The notes under the pieces are model-generated. The model made no database searches. It worked only from the letters and a program-made list of their open reading frames with translations, and had not been told where the DNA came from. Shown one piece after another: positions 1-7,532 of a stretch of 29,294 nt of DNA; the stretch's first letter is position 1; the number at the start of each line of letters is the position of its first letter. Location of the stretch: the NCBI GenBank assembly GCA_040384665.1, contig JAZKIY010000041.1, positions 1 to 29,294 of the forward strand, written 5' to 3'. The translations under genes were made by a program, and so were the position numbers. Source of the DNA: PCRC01 sp040384665. GTDB lineage: Bacteria > Pseudomonadota > Gammaproteobacteria > Burkholderiales > Burkholderiaceae_C.

Positions 1-47
1 TACTCACCGTGAAAGGGTGATGTCCTAGGCCTCTAGACGATAGGGTC
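1..47 (-). tRNA. tRNA-Glu (anticodon UUC), cut by the window edge
   Basis: Read on the minus strand, the sequence begins GACCCTATCGTCTAGAGG, a typical tRNA-Glu acceptor and D-arm. It continues into an anticodon arm with stem TCACC/GGTGA around the loop CTTTCAC, giving anticodon TTC (UUC). The window ends just after this arm, so the T-arm and acceptor 3' strand are missing. It lies 52 bases downstream of tRNA-Ala and downstream of gltX, whose product charges this tRNA. Confidence 0.93.
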
Positions 48-99
48 AAAACCTTTGGACTTCCAACTCTGGCTGTGTCACCACAACCCTCCGAAAACT

Positions 100-175
<76 letters not shown>

Positions 176-227
176 GTGCCTTTTGGGCTTCAACGCTATT
201 ACTGCGCTTTGTGCTTTCGAGCCTCAA

Positions 228-233
228 ATTATA
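228..233 (-). promoter_or_regulatory. Candidate -10 box for the tRNA-Ala/tRNA-Glu unit
   Basis: On the minus strand these bases read TATAAT, a perfect sigma-70 -10 hexamer, in the short gap between the gltX stop and tRNA-Ala. A start point about 7 bases downstream would leave a leader of roughly 45 nt before the tRNA. No convincing -35 box is visible at the usual spacing; the best fit is a weak TGTGAA. Read-through from gltX is a possible alternative or addition. Confidence 0.4.
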
Positions 234-251
234 GCCTGAAATTTGCGGTCT

Positions 252-1640
252 TCACACTTTCGTGAGTCGTTGCAATGCAGTTTCTCGCGCACACAGCGCC
301 AACACCGCGTCGAGCGATGGGGTTTGGGCCGTGCCCATCACCAACACACGCACCGGCATGGCGAGTTGCGGCATCTTCAGACCGGTGTCAGTCAATACGG
401 TTTTCAGGGTCGCCGCAATCGCCGCCTTGTCCCATGCGACGGTCCCCAACCGCTCTGCCAGCAGTGCAATCGCGGGGCGCACAGCATCGGTCACGTGCTG
501 GGCCAGTTCGTCTGCCTTGGGTGTGACGTCGGTGTAGAACGCGGCCGACCAATCGGCCAGCGCCACGGTGGTGTCACAGCGGTCCTTGAACAAGGCACAA
601 ATCTGCGGCAAGCGGGCGTCGGTGGTGATGCCGCGCGCCTGCAGGTGCGCCGCCACCAGGGGTGCCAGCGCATCGTCGGCCATGGCTTTCAGGTGCTGCG
701 CATTGACCCAGCGCAGCTTGGCTTCGTCGAACTGCGCTGCGCTCTTGCCCAGGTGGTCGAGGTTGAACCATTCGAGGAACTGCGCACGGCTGAAGATTTC
801 GTCGTCGCCATGGCTCCAGCCCAGGCGGGCCAGGTAGTTCACCATGGCGTCAGGCAGGTACCCCTCTACCGCGTACTGCGTGACGGCCTTGGCACCGTTG
901 CGCTTGCTCATCTTCTCGCCCTGCTCGTTCAGCACGGTGGGCAGGTGGGCGTACACGGGCGGCTCAATGCCAAGTGCCTTGAAGATGTTGATCTGACGTG
1001 GTGTGTTGTTCACATGGTCGTCACCCCGGATCACGTGGGTGATGGCCATGTCGATGTCGTCCACGACCACACAGAAGTTGTAGGTCGGCGTGCCATCGGG
1101 CCGGGCAATCACCAGGTCGTCGAGTTCGTCGTTGCTGATCTCGATGCGGCCCTTGACCTTGTCGTCCCAGGCCACCACACCGCCCTGCGGGTTCTTGAAG
1201 CGCAACACCGGCAGCACGCCTGCGGGCACCGTTGGCAAGGTTTTGCCCGGCTCGGGGCGCCAGGTGCCGTCGTAGCGCGGCTTTTCCTTGGCGGCCATTT
1301 GCCGTTCGCGCAGCGCGTCCAGTTCGGCCATGCTGGTGTAGCAGGGGTAGACATGGCCAGCGGCCTGCAGATCGGCCAGCACCGCCTTGTAGCGGTCCAT
1401 GCGCTGCATCTGGTAGAACGGGCCTTCGTCGTGGTCGAGGCCGAGCCAGCGCATGCCTTCGATGATCACATCGACAGCGGCTTGCGAAGAGCGTTCGAGG
1501 TCGGTGTCTTCAATCCGGAGGATGAAGTCGCCACCCATTGAACGGGCAAAAGCCCACGGGTAGAGCGCCGAACGGATGTTGCCGAGGTGGATGAAGCCGG
1601 TGGGCGAGGGGGCGAAGCGGGTGCGGACGCGAGCAGTCAT
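252..1640 (-). CDS. gltX: Glutamyl-tRNA synthetase
   Basis: This 462-residue class I aminoacyl-tRNA synthetase attaches glutamate to tRNA-Glu in the cytoplasm. The N-terminus carries the HIGH-type signature in FAPSPTGFIHLGN (about residues 9-21). The KMSKR motif occurs intact as EKMSKRNGA near residue 245. RPDGTPTYNFCVVVDDIDM and THVIRGDDH are typical of the catalytic core. The C-terminal third is the anticodon-binding helical domain, and the length is normal. The ATG directly abuts the TAA of metZ with no gap, so translation is probably coupled. Its cognate tRNA-Glu gene lies about 200 bases downstream. The assignment is secure. Confidence 0.98.
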   Translation of the reverse strand: MTARVRTRFAPSPTGFIHLGNIRSALYPWAFARSMGGDFILRIEDTDLERSSQAAVDVIIEGMRWLGLDHDEGPFYQMQRMDRYKAVLADLQAAGHVYPCYTSMAELDALRERQMAAKEKPRYDGTWRPEPGKTLPTVPAGVLPVLRFKNPQGGVVAWDDKVKGRIEISNDELDDLVIARPDGTPTYNFCVVVDDIDMAITHVIRGDDHVNNTPRQINIFKALGIEPPVYAHLPTVLNEQGEKMSKRNGAKAVTQYAVEGYLPDAMVNYLARLGWSHGDDEIFSRAQFLEWFNLDHLGKSAAQFDEAKLRWVNAQHLKAMADDALAPLVAAHLQARGITTDARLPQICALFKDRCDTTVALADWSAAFYTDVTPKADELAQHVTDAVRPAIALLAERLGTVAWDKAAIAATLKTVLTDTGLKMPQLAMPVRVLVMGTAQTPSLDAVLALCARETALQRLTKV

Positions 1641-2852
1641 TTAGAGCGTATCAAGACCCCGTGCGAGGTCGGTTTTCAAATCGGTCACGGCTTCCAGCCC
1701 CACCGCCACGCGCACCAGCCCCTGCTGGATGCCGGCGGCCTGGCGCTGGACTTCGGTGAGGCGGCCGTGCGAGGTGCTGGCCGGGTGGGTGATGGTGGTT
1801 TTGGTGTCGCCCAGGTTGGCGGTGATGGAGCAAACGCGGGTGCTGTCGATCACATGGAAGGCGTTGCGGCGGGTGACCTGCGGGTCGTCACCCACGACGT
1901 CGAACGACAGCACCGCACCGCCCTGCCCTGACTGCTGGGCCATCGCCAGCGCATGCTGTGGGTGCGAGGCCAAACCGGGGTAGTACACCCGAGCCACTTT
2001 GGGATGGGTTTCAAGCCAAGTGGCGATTTCAAGTGCGCGGCGCGACTGCGCCTCCATGCGAATGGCGAGCGTTTCCAGCCCCTTCAACACCACCCAAGCA
2101 TTGAAAGCCGACAGGCTCATGCCGGCGCTGCGCATCACCGGCACAAACTTCTCTTCAATCAGCTGCTTCGGCCCGCAGATGGCACCGGCCACCACACGGC
2201 CCTGGCCATCGAGGTATTTGGTGCCGGAATGGATGACGAGGTCGGCACCGAGCTTCACCGGCTGCTGCAGCGACGGCGAGCAAAAGCAGTTGTCCACCGC
2301 GAGCAGTGCACCGGCGTCGTGTGCCACTTTGGCCAACGCAGCGATGTCGCAGATTTCGGTCAGCGGGTTGGTCGGCGTTTCGGCGAACAGTAGTTTCGTG
2401 TTGGGCTGCACCGCAGCACGCCAGGCGGCCACGTCGGTCTGCGATACAAAACTGCTTTGCACACCGAACTTGGCGAACTCGCCGCCAATGAGCTTGATGG
2501 TGGAACCGAACACGCTTTGCGAGCAGATGATGTGGTCACCGGCTTTCAGCAGGCCCATGCACAGCAACAGGATGGCGGCCATGCCGCTGGACGTGCCGAT
2601 GGCGGCTTCGGTGCCTTCGAGCGCCGCCAGCCGCTGCTCGAAACTGGCCACCGTGGGATTGCTGAAACGCGAGTAGATGTAGCCGTCTTCCTCACCGGCA
2701 AAGCGGCGTGCAGCGGTGGCCGCGTCGGGCTGCACAAAGCTGCTGGTCAGGTAGAGCGCTTCGGAGTTTTCGCCGTACTGGCTCTTGGCCACGGCTTCGC
2801 GCACCGCGAGGGTGTCGAGGTGCAAACCGGGCGGCAGGGTGCTGTCGCTCAC
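1641..2852 (-). CDS. metZ: O-succinylhomoserine sulfhydrylase
   Basis: This PLP enzyme of the Cys/Met-metabolism family makes homocysteine from an activated homoserine and sulfide in methionine biosynthesis. The PLP lysine is K212 in HSGTKYLDGQGR, and the family motif SRFSNPT is at about residues 61-67. I chose a GTG start at 2852 (403 residues, VSDSTLPPG...) over the open frame extending to 2933. An AGGAGG ribosome site sits six bases upstream inside the end of purF, and the upstream extension is low-complexity shadow sequence within purF. The purF TGA is one base before this GTG. Its stop abuts gltX. MetZ is favoured over cystathionine gamma-synthase by overall resemblance to proteobacterial MetZ; substrate (succinyl or acetyl) cannot be decided by eye. 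Confidence 0.93.
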   Translation of the reverse strand: MSDSTLPPGLHLDTLAVREAVAKSQYGENSEALYLTSSFVQPDAATAARRFAGEEDGYIYSRFSNPTVASFEQRLAALEGTEAAIGTSSGMAAILLLCMGLLKAGDHIICSQSVFGSTIKLIGGEFAKFGVQSSFVSQTDVAAWRAAVQPNTKLLFAETPTNPLTEICDIAALAKVAHDAGALLAVDNCFCSPSLQQPVKLGADLVIHSGTKYLDGQGRVVAGAICGPKQLIEEKFVPVMRSAGMSLSAFNAWVVLKGLETLAIRMEAQSRRALEIATWLETHPKVARVYYPGLASHPQHALAMAQQSGQGGAVLSFDVVGDDPQVTRRNAFHVIDSTRVCSITANLGDTKTTITHPASTSHGRLTEVQRQAAGIQQGLVRVAVGLEAVTDLKTDLARGLDTL

Positions 2853-2853
2853 C

Positions 2854-4398
2854 TCAAGCCTCCTGGGTGCTGACTTGTGCGTTCGGCAAGGCGAGGCGGG
2901 AGGTGTCTTCCTGCGCCTGGGTGTCGTCGCCACCCACGCGGCTCTCGTTCAGCCGTGCAATGTCGTCTGACGTGATGTCACCGGTGACGTAAATGCCGTC
3001 AAAACACGACGCGTCGAAACCGGCCAGCGTGCCGGCAATGGCGCTGCCAGCGGGGGGGGCGGCCTTCTCTACCGCACGCTTCATCGCGTCCACGTCCTGG
3101 TAAATCAGCGCATCGCAGCCAATGATCTCGCGCACCTCTTCCACCGTGCGGTTGTGCGCGACCAGTTCGTCCGCTGTGGGCATGTCGATGCCGTACACAT
3201 TCGGGTAGCGCACCGGTGGCGCGGCGCTGGCGAGGTAGACCTTGCGCGCACCGGCGTCGCGCGCCATCTGCACAATCTCTTTGGAGGTCGTGCCACGCAC
3301 GATGGAGTCGTCCACCAACAGCACGTTGCGGCCCTTGAACTCGCTGCCGATCACGTTGAGCTTCTGGCGCACCGATTTCTTGCGCACCGCCTGCCCCGGC
3401 ATGATGAAGGTGCGGCCCACGTAACGGTTCTTGACGAACCCTTCGCGGTAGGGAATGCCGAGCAAATGCGCGAGCTGCGTGGCGCTCGGGCGGCTGGATT
3501 CGGGAATGGGAATGACCACGTCGATGTCGCTGGGCGGCACGGTGGAGACCACCCGCTTGGCCAGCGACTCGCCCAGGTTCAACCGGGCCTGGTAGACCGA
3601 GATGCCGTCCATCGACGAATCGGGCCGCGCCAAATACACAAATTCAAAAATGCACGGGTTCAGCGACGGTGCGTCGGCGCACTGCTGCGCGTGCACCTGG
3701 CCTTGCAGGTCCACAAACACCGCTTCGCCAGGCAGCAGGTTGCGCTCGAACACGTGCGAGGTGCCCTCCAGCGTGACAGACTCGCTGGCCACCATCACCG
3801 AGTCTTTGTTGCGGCCCATGCACAGCGGGCGAATGCCAAACGGGTCGCGGAAGGCCACCAGTCCATGGCCGGCAATCAGCGCCACCACCGCGTAAGAGCC
3901 CTTCACCCGGCGGTGCACATGGCGCACGGCGGTGAACACGTCTTCGGGTTTCAGCGTCAGGCCACGGGTGGATTTTTCCAGCTCGTGGGCCAGCACGTTG
4001 AGCAGCACTTCGGAGTCGCTCTCGGTGTTGATGTGGCGGTGGTCGGTGACGAACAGCTCTGTCTTCAGCGCCTTGGCGTTGGTCAGGTTACCGTTGTGCA
4101 CCAGCACGATGCCGAACGGCGCGTTCACGTAAAACGGCTGCGCTTCTTCTTCGCTGTAGGCGTTGCCGGCGGTGGGGTAACGCACCTGGCCCAGGCCGCA
4201 GGTGCCGGGCAGCGCGCGCATGTCGCGGGTGCGGAACACGTCGCGCACCATGCCCTTGGCCTTGTGCATGAAGAACTTGCGTTCCTGCTGGGTGACGATG
4301 CCGGCCGCGTCCTGACCGCGGTGCTGCAGCAGCAGCAAGGCGTCATAGATCAGCTGGTTGACTGGGGTGTTGCTGACAACACCAACGATTCCGCACAT
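2854..4398 (-). CDS. purF: Amidophosphoribosyltransferase (glutamine PRPP amidotransferase)
   Basis: The 514-residue enzyme catalyses the first committed step of purine synthesis, PRPP + glutamine to phosphoribosylamine. The class II glutaminase domain starts with MCGIVGVV, where Cys2 becomes the N-terminal nucleophile, followed by LLLLQHRGQDAAG and HNGNLTN. The C-terminal phosphoribosyltransferase domain carries the PRPP loop VLLVDDSIVRGTT at about 359-371. The length is normal. It follows cvpA by 14 bases that include AAGGA, and it runs directly into metZ. The neighbourhood folC-SPOR-cvpA-purF matches the conserved purF region of enterobacteria. No PurR-like operator was recognised. Confidence 0.98.
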   Translation of the reverse strand: MCGIVGVVSNTPVNQLIYDALLLLQHRGQDAAGIVTQQERKFFMHKAKGMVRDVFRTRDMRALPGTCGLGQVRYPTAGNAYSEEEAQPFYVNAPFGIVLVHNGNLTNAKALKTELFVTDHRHINTESDSEVLLNVLAHELEKSTRGLTLKPEDVFTAVRHVHRRVKGSYAVVALIAGHGLVAFRDPFGIRPLCMGRNKDSVMVASESVTLEGTSHVFERNLLPGEAVFVDLQGQVHAQQCADAPSLNPCIFEFVYLARPDSSMDGISVYQARLNLGESLAKRVVSTVPPSDIDVVIPIPESSRPSATQLAHLLGIPYREGFVKNRYVGRTFIMPGQAVRKKSVRQKLNVIGSEFKGRNVLLVDDSIVRGTTSKEIVQMARDAGARKVYLASAAPPVRYPNVYGIDMPTADELVAHNRTVEEVREIIGCDALIYQDVDAMKRAVEKAAPPAGSAIAGTLAGFDASCFDGIYVTGDITSDDIARLNESRVGGDDTQAQEDTSRLALPNAQVSTQEA

Positions 4399-4412
4399 GT
4401 TTCAATCCTTGG

Positions 4413-4913
4413 TTAGGAAGGCAGGTGTTTGCCAAATGCATCCGGCAACATGGGTTTCAGGGTCTTCAGTGCGCTGGTCAGCATACCGGCGCCGGCCGAT
4501 TGTTGCCACCAGGGGCTGGTCTTCAACGGCGTGGTGTTCATCACCACCGCCGCACCCAACAACACGATCACACCCCGCAGCGCGCCAAACAACGCACCCA
4601 GCGCCCGGTCCACCGGGCGCAGGCCCACCGCCTCCACCAGCTTTTTGGTGAGCCAGGCCACCAAGCCGCCAACGAACGCGGTGCCAATGAAAATCAGCAC
4701 AAACGCCACCGCATAACGCACCGGTTCACCGGCACCAGCCAGCGCGGGCAACTTGCCCGCCAGCGCAGGGGCAAACCACTGCGCCAGGAAAAAGGCGGCG
4801 ATCCAGCCCATCACCGACAGCACCTCGTACACCAGACCGCGCCACGCACCGAGCAGCAGCGAAAAGCCGATCACAGCCAACAACAACCAGTCCACCGTGC
4901 CGAGGTTGGCCAT
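4413..4913 (-). CDS. cvpA: CvpA family inner-membrane protein
   Basis: This 166-residue protein has about four hydrophobic helices. The N-terminal motif VDWLLLAVIGFSLLLGAWRGLVYEVLSV (quoted in part: FSLLLGAWRGLVYE) is characteristic of CvpA/colicin V production proteins. In enterobacteria CvpA is needed for colicin V export and has been linked to envelope stress tolerance; its exact activity is unclear. I use the ATG at 4913, which overlaps the upstream stop in TGATG; a GTG one codon earlier is also possible. It sits between the SPOR gene and purF, as in the classical purF operon. Confidence 0.93.
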   Translation of the reverse strand: MANLGTVDWLLLAVIGFSLLLGAWRGLVYEVLSVMGWIAAFFLAQWFAPALAGKLPALAGAGEPVRYAVAFVLIFIGTAFVGGLVAWLTKKLVEAVGLRPVDRALGALFGALRGVIVLLGAAVVMNTTPLKTSPWWQQSAGAGMLTSALKTLKPMLPDAFGKHLPS

Positions 4914-5650
4914 CACAGCGTCAGGATGGCCGCTGGCAAGCTGAGGGCCTTGATTTTCTTGGCGGCTTTGTCGGCCTCGGTGCGGCTGGGGTAGGGCCCG
5001 ACGCGCACGCGGATGCGGCGCCCCTCCGGGGTATCTGCCACCTGGGTGTAGGTTTTCAAGCCCGCCGCCTCCACCCGCAGGCGGGTCTCACGCGCTTTGG
5101 TGGCGTCGGCAAACGCGCCAATCTGCACCACGAAGCGGCTGTCGGCCGGGTCTTTGTCAGCGGCTTCCAGCAAGGCACGGGCGCGGACACCGTCGTCTGG
5201 TTTGGCACGCGCGTCGGCCTTGGGCTCTGGCGTGGCCACGCGGGGCGCCGGAGTCACTTCTTTTTTGATAGCGGGAGTCTCAGGTTTTACCTTGGCTTCC
5301 GGCTGTTTTGGCTCATTTTTCTCGGAAATCACCTGTTCCCGGGGCGCCAGACTGGCCGACGCGGCCACACGGCCGTTGCCCGACGTGGCGGCAGAGGGTG
5401 TCGGTATGGCCAGCGGCTTGGCCTTGGCTTTGTCGGGGATGTTGATCGGGATGTCCACCGCCACGGGGCGGGGCTGGGTGTCGAACAGCAGCGGGAAACC
5501 GATCACGCCGACCGCCACCAGCACCACCGCACCGATCAGCCGGTGTTTGGCGCGCTGGCGCAAGGCCTCGACGCTGTCGGTCGGGCCGGCGCCCACGGTC
5601 GAGTCGCTGGAAGGGGCCTGGCCGGGGAAACGAATCTTGAAGAAAGCCAT
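4913..5650 (-). CDS. dedD: SPOR-domain inner-membrane protein (DedD-like)
   Basis: The 245-residue protein has a short cytoplasmic N-terminus, one membrane helix (about residues 38-56, IGAVVLVAVGVIGFPLLF), a long Lys/Pro/Ala-rich periplasmic linker and a C-terminal SPOR domain (about 171-245, starting SRFVVQIGAFADATKARE). SPOR domains bind glycan strands lacking stem peptides at the division septum, and DedD is a divisome accessory protein. Position between folC and cvpA matches E. coli dedD. The linker is not conserved enough to prove orthology, so the symbol rests on architecture plus synteny. Confidence 0.88.
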   Translation of the reverse strand: MAFFKIRFPGQAPSSDSTVGAGPTDSVEALRQRAKHRLIGAVVLVAVGVIGFPLLFDTQPRPVAVDIPINIPDKAKAKPLAIPTPSAATSGNGRVAASASLAPREQVISEKNEPKQPEAKVKPETPAIKKEVTPAPRVATPEPKADARAKPDDGVRARALLEAADKDPADSRFVVQIGAFADATKARETRLRVEAAGLKTYTQVADTPEGRRIRVRVGPYPSRTEADKAAKKIKALSLPAAILTL

Positions 5651-5729
5651 GCGTGCGGGTTGGTGCGGTAAGGCAGTAGACAGATGGCAGGCCAGGTAGC
5701 AGGCCGTAAAAACAGGATGGGGGCGGTTC

Positions 5730-7028
5730 TCAGGCCAGGTGTTTGGCCTGCATGCGCGGCACCCCGTCTTTGAGCACGCCGCCCACGGTGTAGAACGACC
5801 CGAAAACCACGATTCTATCAGTGGGGTCTGCCGCCGCCATGGCCGCGCGCAGGGCGGCCATCGGGTCGGAATGGGTGCTGGCCGCCACGTCGCGCGGTGT
5901 GCCGGACGCGGCGGGCAAGGCCTGCCAGCGCGCCGCCAAATCGGCCGCCGTGGCGGCGCGCGCGGTGGGCAAATCGGTGAAATACCAGCGGTCGATCAGT
6001 GGCTGGATGCGCGCGAGCATCGGCGCGAGGTCTTTGTCGGCCATGGCGCCAAACACCGCGTGGGTGCGCGGGTGGAAACCCATCGCGTCGAGGTTGGCGG
6101 TGAGCGCCGCCACAGAATGCGGGTTGTGCGCCACGTCGAGCACCAGCGTCGGCTGGCCAGGCACGATCTGGAAACGGCCTGGCAACTCCACCAGCGCCAG
6201 CCCATTGCGCACCGCCTGCGCGGTGACCGGAATCCGCTCGCGCAAAGCCTGCAAAGCCGCCAGCACGCCCGCGGCGTTCACCAGCTGGTTGGCACCGCGC
6301 AAGGCCGGGTAGGCCAGGCCCGAGTACCGGCGCCCCCGGCCGGCCCAACCCCACTGCTGCTGGTCGCCGGAAAAGTTGAAGTCCACGCCCAGCCGCCACA
6401 GGTCAGCACCCAGGTGCGCCGCGTGGTCGAGCACGCTCTGCGGCGGCACCGGGTCGCTCACCACCGCCGGCTTGCCAGCGCGCAGGATGCCGGCTTTCTC
6501 GAAGCCAATTGCCTCGCGGGTGTTGCCCAGCAGTTCGGTGTGGTCGAGGTCGATGCTGGTGAGGATGGCGCAGTCGGTGTCGATGACGTTGACCGCGTCC
6601 AGCCGGCCGCCCAAACCCACCTCCAGCACCACCACGTCCAGATCGGCCTGCTGCAGGTGGTGCAAGAGGGCCAGCGTGGTGAACTCGAAATAGGTCAGGC
6701 TGGTGGCCTGCCGGGCGGCCTCCACCGCCGCAAAGCTGGGCAACAGGTCGGGCGCAGCGACCGCCGTGCCGCGCACCCGGCAGCGTTCTTCAAAATGCAC
6801 CAGGTGCGGCGAGGTGTAAACGCCAGTGCGGTAACCCGCCTGCAGCAGGATGGCCTCCAGCATGGCGCAGGTCGAGCCCTTGCCGTTGGTGCCGGCCACG
6901 GTGATCACCGGGCAATCAAAACGCAGGCCGAGCCGCGTGGCGACCTGCTGCGTCCGGTCCAACCCCATGTCGATGGTGACGGGGTGCAGCCGCTCGCAGT
7001 GGGCGAGCCATTCCTCAAGTGTGTGCAT
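5730..7028 (-). CDS. folC: Bifunctional folylpolyglutamate synthase / dihydrofolate synthase
   Basis: This 432-residue Mur-ligase-family enzyme adds glutamate to dihydropteroate and then to folates. The ATP-binding loop is VAGTNGKGSTCAM at about residues 44-56. Further family features are YTSPHLVHFEERCRV, LEVGLGGRLDAVNV and LDVAHNPHSV. I chose MHTLEEW (ATG at 7028), since an earlier in-frame start at 7067 would run into the divergent gene. No Shine-Dalgarno sequence precedes this ATG; instead it lies at one end of a palindrome shared with the neighbouring gene. A 79-base gap separates it from the SPOR gene downstream; I see nothing definite in that gap. Confidence 0.95.
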   Translation of the reverse strand: MHTLEEWLAHCERLHPVTIDMGLDRTQQVATRLGLRFDCPVITVAGTNGKGSTCAMLEAILLQAGYRTGVYTSPHLVHFEERCRVRGTAVAAPDLLPSFAAVEAARQATSLTYFEFTTLALLHHLQQADLDVVVLEVGLGGRLDAVNVIDTDCAILTSIDLDHTELLGNTREAIGFEKAGILRAGKPAVVSDPVPPQSVLDHAAHLGADLWRLGVDFNFSGDQQQWGWAGRGRRYSGLAYPALRGANQLVNAAGVLAALQALRERIPVTAQAVRNGLALVELPGRFQIVPGQPTLVLDVAHNPHSVAALTANLDAMGFHPRTHAVFGAMADKDLAPMLARIQPLIDRWYFTDLPTARAATAADLAARWQALPAASGTPRDVAASTHSDPMAALRAAMAAADPTDRIVVFGSFYTVGGVLKDGVPRMQAKHLA

Positions 7029-7062
7029 GGGGCGATTGTCGCGCAGGCACAATGGCCCCATG
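7026..7062. promoter_or_regulatory. 37-bp imperfect palindrome spanning both divergent start codons of folC and the ArsC-like gene
   Basis: Pairing base i with base 7088-i, 14 of 18 pairs are complementary, including 13 of the outermost 14. The two ends of the palindrome are exactly the two start codons. Each gene therefore has nearly the same upstream context, ACAAT then G or C, then GCCCC and ATG. Neither side has a Shine-Dalgarno sequence. ACAAT six bases before the ATG resembles a -10 element placed for a leaderless transcript. The dyad is plain in the sequence; the promoter or operator role is inferred. Confidence 0.5.
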
Positions 7063-7410
7063 GTCACCCTCTACGGCATCCCGAACTGCGACACGGTCAA
7101 AAAAGCCCGCGCCTGGCTGACCGACCACGGCATCGCGCACACTTTCCACGACTTCAAGAAACAGGGCGTGCCCGAAACCGAACTCGACCGCTGGCTGGCC
7201 GCCGTGGGCTGGGAAAAGGTGGTCAACCGCCAGGGCACGACCTGGCGCAAGCTGGACGCGGCGGTGCAGGCCAGCGTGGTGGACGCCGCCAGCGCCCGGC
7301 CGGCGCTGCTGGCCCAGCCCAGCCTGATCAAGCGGCCGGTGGTGGCCTGGCCGGCAGGTGCGGTGACGGTGGGGTTTCAACCCGACGACTGGCTGGCACG
7401 CGTTGCCTGA
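7060..7410 (+). CDS. ArsC/Spx-family (YffB-like) thioredoxin-fold protein
   Basis: The 116-residue protein begins VTLYGIPNCDTVKKARAWL after the Met. This is the redox-cysteine motif of the YffB branch of the ArsC/Spx family, with a single N-terminal Cys (residue 10). NRQGTTWRKL (about residues 63-72) and SLIKRPVV near residue 88 are further family signatures. YffB-like proteins bind glutathione in some studies, but their physiological role is unsettled; arsenate reductase activity should not be assumed. The ATG is 31 bases from the folC start and lacks a Shine-Dalgarno. It is monocistronic as far as can be seen. Confidence 0.9.
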   Translation: MVTLYGIPNCDTVKKARAWLTDHGIAHTFHDFKKQGVPETELDRWLAAVGWEKVVNRQGTTWRKLDAAVQASVVDAASARPALLAQPSLIKRPVVAWPAGAVTVGFQPDDWLARVA

Positions 7411-7452
7411 CACGCTGACGCCATCTTTTACACCGGGTTTACCGAACTTGCG

Positions 7453-7480
7453 TTGCCGGCACCGCTCAAAGTGGGAAAAT
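7453..7480 (+). promoter_or_regulatory. Candidate sigma-70 promoter for the glycine-zipper gene
   Basis: TTGCCG (7453-7458) and GAAAAT (7475-7480) each match four of six consensus bases and are separated by 16 bases. A start near 7487 would place a strong hairpin at the very 5' end of the transcript. This is a weak pattern-based call. Confidence 0.3.
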
Positions 7481-7489
7481 GACAGTGTT

Positions 7490-7507
7490 CCCGCTGCACT
7501 CAGCGGG
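7490..7507 (+). repeat. 5'-leader stem-loop before the glycine-zipper gene
   Basis: CCCGCTG, loop CACT and CAGCGGG form a perfect 7-bp stem with a tetraloop, starting just downstream of the predicted transcription start and 26 bases before the ATG. A stable hairpin at a 5' end commonly protects abundant envelope-protein mRNAs. That role is inferred. Confidence 0.5.
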
Positions 7508-7532
7508 GTTGCAGGCAAGAAAGGTCCGCACC

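Noticed and set aside
243..1541. Long plus-strand open frame opposite gltX
   Set aside because: It is antisense to a complete gltX, has an Arg/His/Gln-rich composition and no family motifs.
3154..4416. 420-codon plus-strand frame opposite purF
   Set aside because: It is antisense to purF, His/Val/Gln-rich, and lacks motifs.
7060..7410. Calling the ArsC-family protein an arsenate reductase
   Set aside because: The sequence fits the YffB-like branch, and no arsenic-resistance genes are nearby.
5739..7418. 559-codon plus-strand frame opposite folC running through the ArsC-like gene
   Set aside because: It is a shadow of folC and then a wrong frame of the ArsC-like gene; no domain is recognisable.
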